DNA from: Blastococcus_B deserti
GTDB lineage: Bacteria; Actinomycetota; Actinomycetes; Mycobacteriales; Geodermatophilaceae
Reading direction: 5' to 3'
DNA: 64,000 bases
Assembly (NCBI RefSeq): GCF_042682525.1
Contig: NZ_JBHUHP010000001.1
Coordinates: 1-64,000, forward strand
Shown: positions 59,618 to 64,000 of the stretch, in pieces
Position numbering within the stretch: position 1 is the stretch's first letter
How the letters are laid out: the number at the start of each line of letters is the position of its first letter
The notes under the pieces: model-generated
Told to the model about the DNA's origin: nothing
What the model saw: the letters and a program-made list of their open reading frames with translations, nothing else
Databases searched by the model: none
Position numbers and translations under genes: made by a program

Positions 59618-61435
59618 GTGACCGCGACCGTGAAGGCAGCCCACGACGGTGAGGAGCGACCCCTTCGGAGCCAGCAGTGGTTCGACAACCCGCACAACCC
59701 CGGGATGACGGCGCTGTACATCGAGCGCTACATGAACTGGGGACTGACCCGGGAGGAACTGCAGTCGGGGAAGCCGATCATCGGCATCGCCCAGACCGGA
59801 TCCGACCTGGCTCCCTGCAACCGGCATCACCTGCTCCTGGCCGAGCGCGTGCGGGAGGGCATCCGGGAGGCCGGCGGGATCGCGTTCGAGTTCCCCGTGC
59901 ACCCGATCCAGGAGACGGGGAAGCGGCCGACCGCCTCCCTGGACCGGAACCTCGCCTATCTGGGGCTGGTGGAGGTGCTGTACGGGTATCCGATCGACGG
60001 GGTCGTGCTGACGACCGGCTGCGACAAGACGACGCCGGCCCTCCTGATGGCCGCCGCGACGGTGAACATCCCCTCGATCGTGCTGTCGGGCGGGCCGATG
60101 CTCAACGGGTGGTACCGGGGCGCGAGGACCGGGTCGGGCACCATCGTGTGGCAGGCCCGGGAGATGCTCGCCGCCGGGGAGATCGACGAGGCGGGGTTCG
60201 TCGAGCTCGTGGCGTCGTCGGCTCCGTCGCCGGGGCACTGCAACACGATGGGCACCGCCTCCACCATGAACTCGCTGGCCGAGGCGCTCGGCATGAGCCT
60301 GCCGGGGTCGGCGGCCATCCCCGCCGTGCACCGGGACCGCGCGCGGGTGGCCTTCCTGACCGGCCGGCGGATCGTCGAGATGGTGCACGAGGACCTCAAG
60401 CCCTCCGACATCATGACCCGCGAGGCGTTCGAGAACGCCATCGTGGTGAACTCCGCGATCGGCGGCTCGACCAATGCGCCGATCCACCTCAACGCCGTGG
60501 CCAAGCACATGGGCGTTCCGCTGGAGGTGCAGGACTGGGAGACCCTGGGCCTGACCGTTCCCCTGCTGGTCAACCTGCAGCCGGCGGGGGTGTACCTCGG
60601 TGAGGAGTACCACCGGGCCGGAGGTGTCCCGGCGGTGGTCCACGAGCTCATGCGGCACTCCCTGATCAAGGAGGACGCGCTCACGGTCAACGGCCGGACG
60701 ATCGGGGAGAACTGCGCGTACTCCGCTTCCGAGGACGCCGACGTCATCAGGAGCTTCGACGACGCGCTGCTGCCCGACGCCGGCTTCGTCGTCCTCGGCG
60801 GCAACCTGTTCGACAGCGCCATCATGAAGACCAGCGTCATCTCCGCGGAGTTCCGCGAGCGCTATCTCTCCGACCCGCAGCACCCGAACTGCTTCGAGGG
60901 CCGGGCCATCGTCTTCGAGGGGCCCGAGGACTACCACGCCCGGATCGACGACCCGGACCTCGCCATCGACGAGGGCTGCATCCTGTTCATCCGAGGTGCC
61001 GGTCCGCTGGGCTATCCGGGGGCGGCGGAAGTGGTCAACATGCAGCCGCCCGCGGCGCTGATCAAGCGGGGCGTCCACAACCTCCCCTGCGTGGGGGACG
61101 GCCGGCAGTCCGGTACCTCGGGGTCGCCGTCCATCCTGAACGCCTCGCCGGAGGCCGCCCTCGGCGGGGGGCTCGCCGTCCTGCGGACGGGGGACAGGGT
61201 GCGGATCGACCTCAACCAGCGCCGGGCCGACGTCCTGCTCAGCGACGAGGAACTCGGGGCGCGGATCCGGGATCTCGCCGCGAAGGGGGGCTTCCCGGTC
61301 CCTGCGTCGCAGACGCCCTGGCAGGAGATCCAGCGCTCCATGGTCGACCAGCTCTCCGAGGGCATGGTCCTCAAGCCGGCGGTCGCCTACCAGCGCATCG
61401 CCCAGTCCATGGGCGTGCCCAGGGACAACCACTGA
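59618..61435 (+). CDS. IlvD/Edd-family sugar-acid dehydratase
   Basis: 605 residues from GTG 59618 behind ACAGGAG. Fe-S/Mg dehydratase: GSDLAPCNRHH, TTGCDKTTPA, GHCNTMGTAST, IGGSTNAPIHLNA, DEGCILFIRGAGP. The N-terminal FDNPHNPGMTALYIERY and GIAQTGSD blocks match pentonate dehydratases (xylonate/arabonate, XylD-like) rather than dihydroxyacid dehydratase of valine synthesis. It probably converts an aldonic acid to its 2-keto-3-deoxy form. Neighbours are two GntR regulators and a transporter, a catabolic set. Two hairpins follow. Confidence 0.9.
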   Translation: MTATVKAAHDGEERPLRSQQWFDNPHNPGMTALYIERYMNWGLTREELQSGKPIIGIAQTGSDLAPCNRHHLLLAERVREGIREAGGIAFEFPVHPIQETGKRPTASLDRNLAYLGLVEVLYGYPIDGVVLTTGCDKTTPALLMAAATVNIPSIVLSGGPMLNGWYRGARTGSGTIVWQAREMLAAGEIDEAGFVELVASSAPSPGHCNTMGTASTMNSLAEALGMSLPGSAAIPAVHRDRARVAFLTGRRIVEMVHEDLKPSDIMTREAFENAIVVNSAIGGSTNAPIHLNAVAKHMGVPLEVQDWETLGLTVPLLVNLQPAGVYLGEEYHRAGGVPAVVHELMRHSLIKEDALTVNGRTIGENCAYSASEDADVIRSFDDALLPDAGFVVLGGNLFDSAIMKTSVISAEFRERYLSDPQHPNCFEGRAIVFEGPEDYHARIDDPDLAIDEGCILFIRGAGPLGYPGAAEVVNMQPPAALIKRGVHNLPCVGDGRQSGTSGSPSILNASPEAALGGGLAVLRTGDRVRIDLNQRRADVLLSDEELGARIRDLAAKGGFPVPASQTPWQEIQRSMVDQLSEGMVLKPAVAYQRIAQSMGVPRDNH

Positions 61436-61500
61436 TCGCGGGGGTGTTCCCTCCCGGGAGCGGGTGGCGCTGCGCGCGTGTCGCGCGGGACCGTCGCCCA

Positions 61501-61531
61501 CCGACGCCCGCGGCCCAGCCGCGGGCGTCGG
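61501..61531 (+). terminator. Strong hairpin after dehydratase
   Basis: CCGACGCCCGCGG (61501-61513) and CCGCGGGCGTCGG (61519-61531), 13 bp with a 5-base loop, and further GGGACCG/CGGTCCC pairing outside. Confidence 0.8.
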
Positions 61532-61548
61532 CGGTCCCGCCAGGTGAC

Positions 61549-61575
61549 CCGACGTCCCCACGGGCGGGACGTCGG
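61549..61575 (+). terminator. Second hairpin after dehydratase
   Basis: CCGACGTCCC (61549-61558) and GGGACGTCGG (61566-61575), perfect 10-bp arms, 7-base loop, in tandem with the previous hairpin. Confidence 0.6.
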
Positions 61576-61681
61576 GGTGCCGGCGCGCCCCCTGCCGCTC
61601 ACGGTCGGTGACCGCAACGGGCACGCGCGCGCGGGAGCCGGCCGGCGAAGGCAACGGTTTGAGGAAACTTGCCGGTAACCG

Positions 61682-61728
61682 TTGACGACCGGCCTGACCG
61701 TTCCGCATGATCCCCATCACATCTGATG
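61682..61728 (+). promoter_or_regulatory. Promoter and inverted repeat before Nramp-like gene
   Basis: -35 TTGACG (61682-61687), 18-bp spacer, -10 CATGAT (61706-61711). CATCA-N4-TGATG (61715-61728) sits at the expected transcription start and may be an operator, possibly for one of the two GntR regulators. Confidence 0.5.
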
Positions 61729-61752
61729 ACTGATGAGTTGCAAGGAGCCGGC

Positions 61753-63159
61753 ATGGCCAACGTAGTGACCGACGTCGACCGGGTGGACCCGTACACCCTG
61801 ACGCCGGAAGGCATCAAGGAGCCGCCCGTCGGCTGGAAGGCCAGCTTCAAGTACCTCGGCCCCGGGCTGATCCTGAGCGCCTCGATCGTGGGCTCCGGTG
61901 AGCTCATCGCCACGACGGCCCTGGGCGCCGAGGCGGGGTTCGCCCTGCTGTGGCTCGTCATCTTCAGCACGCTGGTGAAGGTGGCCGTCCAGGTGGAGCT
62001 GGCGCGGTGGACCATCGCCACGGGGCAGCCGGCCATCACCGGCTACAACAAGGTGCCGCCGAAGGTCGGCCGCATGGGCTGGGTGAACGTCCTCTGGATG
62101 CTGCTCGCGCTGAGCAAGCTCCTCCAGCTGGGCGGCATCATCGGCGGCGTCGCCGTCGCCTTCAGCATCCTGTTCCCCTTCGGGGGCGACCCGCTCTCGT
62201 TCTCCCATCTGCTCGTGTGGACGATCGTGGTCGCCGCCTTCAGCATCGCGATGCTCTACAAGAACAAGTACTCGCTCATCGAGCGCGGCGCGGTCTTCCT
62301 GGTCGTCGTCTTCTCCATCGTCACGGTGCTGATCGCGCTGGGGCTGCCCTTCACGCCGTTCGCCTACGGTGGCGACGACCTCGCCAGTGGCCTCACCTTC
62401 CTGATCCCGGCCGGGGCCCTGGGTGCGGCGATCGCCATGTTCGGTATCACGGGCGTGGGCGCCGACGAGATCACCTTCTACACCTACTGGTGCGTCGAGA
62501 AGGGCTACGCCCGCTGGACCGGCCCGAACGACGGCAGCGAGGAGTGGGCGCGTCGGGCCAACGGGTGGATCAAGGTCATGTACAAGGACGCCGCCGTGTC
62601 CTGGGTCGTCTACACCTTCGGCACGCTGGCCTTCTACCTGATGGGCGCCGCGGTGCTCAACCCCCAGGGCCTGGTCCCCGAGGGCAACGGCATGATCACC
62701 ACGCTGTCCCGCATCTACACCGACACCCTCGGCCAGTGGTCGAGCATCCTGTTCCTCATCGGCGCCATCGCGGTCCTGGGCTCCACGATGTGGGCCGCCA
62801 TCCCGAGCTGGTCGCGGATGTACGTGAACCTGCTCGCCACCATGGGCGTGCTCGACTGGCAGGACTCGGTCGCGCGGCTGCGCTGGATCCGGATCTTCAC
62901 GGTCGCCCTGCCCATCATCTGGGCCGTCGCGTACCTCACGATCCAGTCGCCGGTGATCATGGTGCAGATCGGCGGCGTCATGACGGGCATCTTCCTGGTC
63001 GCCGCCGTGATCGCCGTCTGGTACCTGCGGAAGACCGAGACCGACCGGCGGGTGTACGGCAGCACGCTGTTCAACGCGGCGCTCGTCGTGAGCAGCATCG
63101 CGATCGCGCTGCTGGGCCTCTACACCCTGGCGAGCGTCTTCGGGTTCTCGCTCGCCTGA
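61753..63159 (+). CDS. Nramp-fold transporter lacking metal motifs
   Basis: 468 residues, about eleven helices. Homologous to Nramp throughout (start KYLGPGLILSASIVGSGELIATTALGAEAG), but the metal-binding DPGN of helix 1 is replaced by SIVGSGEL, and the helix 6 MPH motif is replaced by ITGVGADEITFYTYW. Such relatives probably do not carry Mn/Fe. The neighbouring sugar-acid dehydratase and GntR genes suggest an organic acid substrate (inference). ATG 61753 follows AAGGAG; an ATG at 61726 would add nine residues. Confidence 0.85.
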   Translation: MANVVTDVDRVDPYTLTPEGIKEPPVGWKASFKYLGPGLILSASIVGSGELIATTALGAEAGFALLWLVIFSTLVKVAVQVELARWTIATGQPAITGYNKVPPKVGRMGWVNVLWMLLALSKLLQLGGIIGGVAVAFSILFPFGGDPLSFSHLLVWTIVVAAFSIAMLYKNKYSLIERGAVFLVVVFSIVTVLIALGLPFTPFAYGGDDLASGLTFLIPAGALGAAIAMFGITGVGADEITFYTYWCVEKGYARWTGPNDGSEEWARRANGWIKVMYKDAAVSWVVYTFGTLAFYLMGAAVLNPQGLVPEGNGMITTLSRIYTDTLGQWSSILFLIGAIAVLGSTMWAAIPSWSRMYVNLLATMGVLDWQDSVARLRWIRIFTVALPIIWAVAYLTIQSPVIMVQIGGVMTGIFLVAAVIAVWYLRKTETDRRVYGSTLFNAALVVSSIAIALLGLYTLASVFGFSLA

Positions 63160-63178
63160 GTTCCGCCGACCGCATCAG

Positions 63179-63209
63179 CGGGGGAGGTCGCCGTCGGCGG
63201 CCTCCCCCG
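63179..63209 (+). terminator. Hairpin after Nramp-like gene
   Basis: CGGGGGAGG (63179-63187) and CCTCCCCCG (63201-63209) with extra pairing in the loop; 20 bp after the stop. It also lies between convergent genes. Confidence 0.75.
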
Positions 63210-63273
63210 TTGCGCATCGCGGCCCCCGGGCGGCGGGTCGGCCGCGGCCACCGGGTCCGGGACGGTGCCGCGA

Positions 63274-64000
63274 TCAGCCGAGCGACGCGGCCGTGGCGGC
63301 CTGGCCGCCCAGGTGGCGCTCGATGTCCTCCTCGGTCTGCAGCAGGTGCGCCCGCATGGCGTTCCCCGCCGCCCCGGCGTCCCCGTCCGTGACCGCCGCG
63401 AGGATGGCGGCGTGGTGGTCCAGGGCGTGCCCGACGATCTCGGGCACCGAGGAGGTCTCCCGGCGCAGGCTCCGCAGCGCCGAGGCCAGCGGCTCGAAGA
63501 GCGCCTTCAGGAACACGTTGTCCGCCGCCTCGAACAGCAATCCGTGGAACGCGAGGTCGGCCTCGGCCACGGCGCCGACGTCGCCCTCCCCGTGGGCCCG
63601 CGCCATGTCGTCGTGCGACGCCGCCAGCCGCTCCACGTGCACGTCCTGACGACGCTGCGCGGCGAGCTCCGCGATGGCCACCTCGACGGCGCGCCGCGCC
63701 TCGAGGAGCCGCATCGGCAGCAACAGGGCGTCCGGGTGCAGCCGGCTGCGAGCGACCAGGAGCCGGCCGTCCAGGGGGGACCATTCCTCCGCGGGGTTCA
63801 CGGTGCTGGAGCGACCCTGGCGCACGTGAATGACACGGGTCGAGGCCAGGGAGCGGATCGCCTCTCGCACGGTCAGCCGGCTGACGCCGAAGCGGTCGGC
63901 CAGCTCGGCCTCGCTGGGCAGGGTGCCGCCGATCGGGAACGTTCCGTCCAGGACCAGCTGGAGCAACTGGTCGGCCACGAGATCGGCTCGACCGGGACGC
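63274..64000 (-). CDS. GntR-family regulator, FCD type, N-terminus cut
   Basis: The frame stays open to the window end (RPGRADLVADQLLQLVLDG), so the first residues are missing. Visible: winged helix (LPSEAELADRFGVSRLTVREA) and FCD domain (LLEARRAVEVAIAELAAQRR, ADLAFHGLLFEAADN, LDHHAAIL). Related to but distinct from the regulator at 58738. Convergent with the transporter, so it may regulate that set or genes beyond the window. Confidence 0.92.
   Translation of the reverse strand, partial: RPGRADLVADQLLQLVLDGTFPIGGTLPSEAELADRFGVSRLTVREAIRSLASTRVIHVRQGRSSTVNPAEEWSPLDGRLLVARSRLHPDALLLPMRLLEARRAVEVAIAELAAQRRQDVHVERLAASHDDMARAHGEGDVGAVAEADLAFHGLLFEAADNVFLKALFEPLASALRSLRRETSSVPEIVGHALDHHAAILAAVTDGDAGAAGNAMRAHLLQTEEDIERHLGGQAATAASLG

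Overview
The window reads as a chromosomal segment of a high-GC actinobacterium. Nearly every codon in the confident genes ends in G or C, GTG starts are common, and genes are joined by ATGA/GTGA stop-start overlaps. Family resemblances (PurF beginning PRGDGRL, DUF3073, AMIN-like lipoprotein, DUF6153/DUF305/DUF4396 set) suggest Geodermatophilaceae (Blastococcus, Modestobacter or Geodermatophilus), but that assignment is inference from memory. Two runs of N (3728-3742, 14259-14281) are assembly gaps. Many genes appear to be leaderless: a TANNNT -10 box lies 6-8 nt before the start codon, and I used this to choose several starts.

Layout. 1-3726: end of a metallo-beta-lactamase-fold gene, a repeat-tailed hypothetical, then purF-purM. 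3768-8568: a one-chain indolepyruvate:ferredoxin oxidoreductase and a divergent PucR regulator. 8715-13179: DUF3073, valine/leucine dehydrogenase, and a three-gene sugar ABC importer. 13333-15353: an M23 peptidase and a lipoprotein. 15413-19181: a tightly overlapped MBL hydrolase, AMP-ligase and GMC oxidoreductase operon. 19187-23333: a class A PBP, the stump of a phosphotriesterase-like gene, and an acyl-CoA synthetase.

24827-31131 holds the most unusual locus. A minus-strand operon encodes (i) a 183-residue repeat protein with six EVIxEVAP units, (ii) a 948-residue fusion of orotate-phosphoribosyltransferase-like, two AMMECR1-like and an alpha/alpha-toroid domain, and (iii) a B12-binding radical SAM protein of the RiPP-maturation type. 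A convergent glycosyltransferase follows. It looks like a peptide-modification system whose repeat protein may be the substrate; this is inference. Next come tRNA-Glu, -Asp and -Phe, then lipoproteins, a metallophosphoesterase, GtrA, a Rieske protein, a 32-residue membrane protein, YnfA and a SnoaL-like protein with a possible 7-codon leaderless leader ORF.

38150-40205 is an atypical patch with a nuclease-RAMA gene carrying an in-frame TAG at codon 3, ending near tRNA-Lys. 40626-43892: SDR, polyol dehydrogenase and HAD phosphatase. 44091-45060: operator-like palindrome, hypothetical gene and a 28-bp tandem repeat running out of its 3' end. 45239-47113: a divergent copper-type locus (DUF305, DUF6153, DUF4396) with one CsoR-like operator per promoter. 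47436-50111: GGDEF-EAL protein. 50125-53380: frameshifted cupin and the PHA genes phaC-phaZ. 53504-57603: PAP2, flippase-like protein, lipoprotein and a PAP2-kinase fusion, the last three overlapping by GTGA junctions. 57702-64000: an orphan glycine-betaine-type binding protein, then a sugar-acid catabolic set of GntR regulator, IlvD/Edd dehydratase, an Nramp-fold transporter lacking the metal-binding motifs, and a second GntR regulator cut by the window end.
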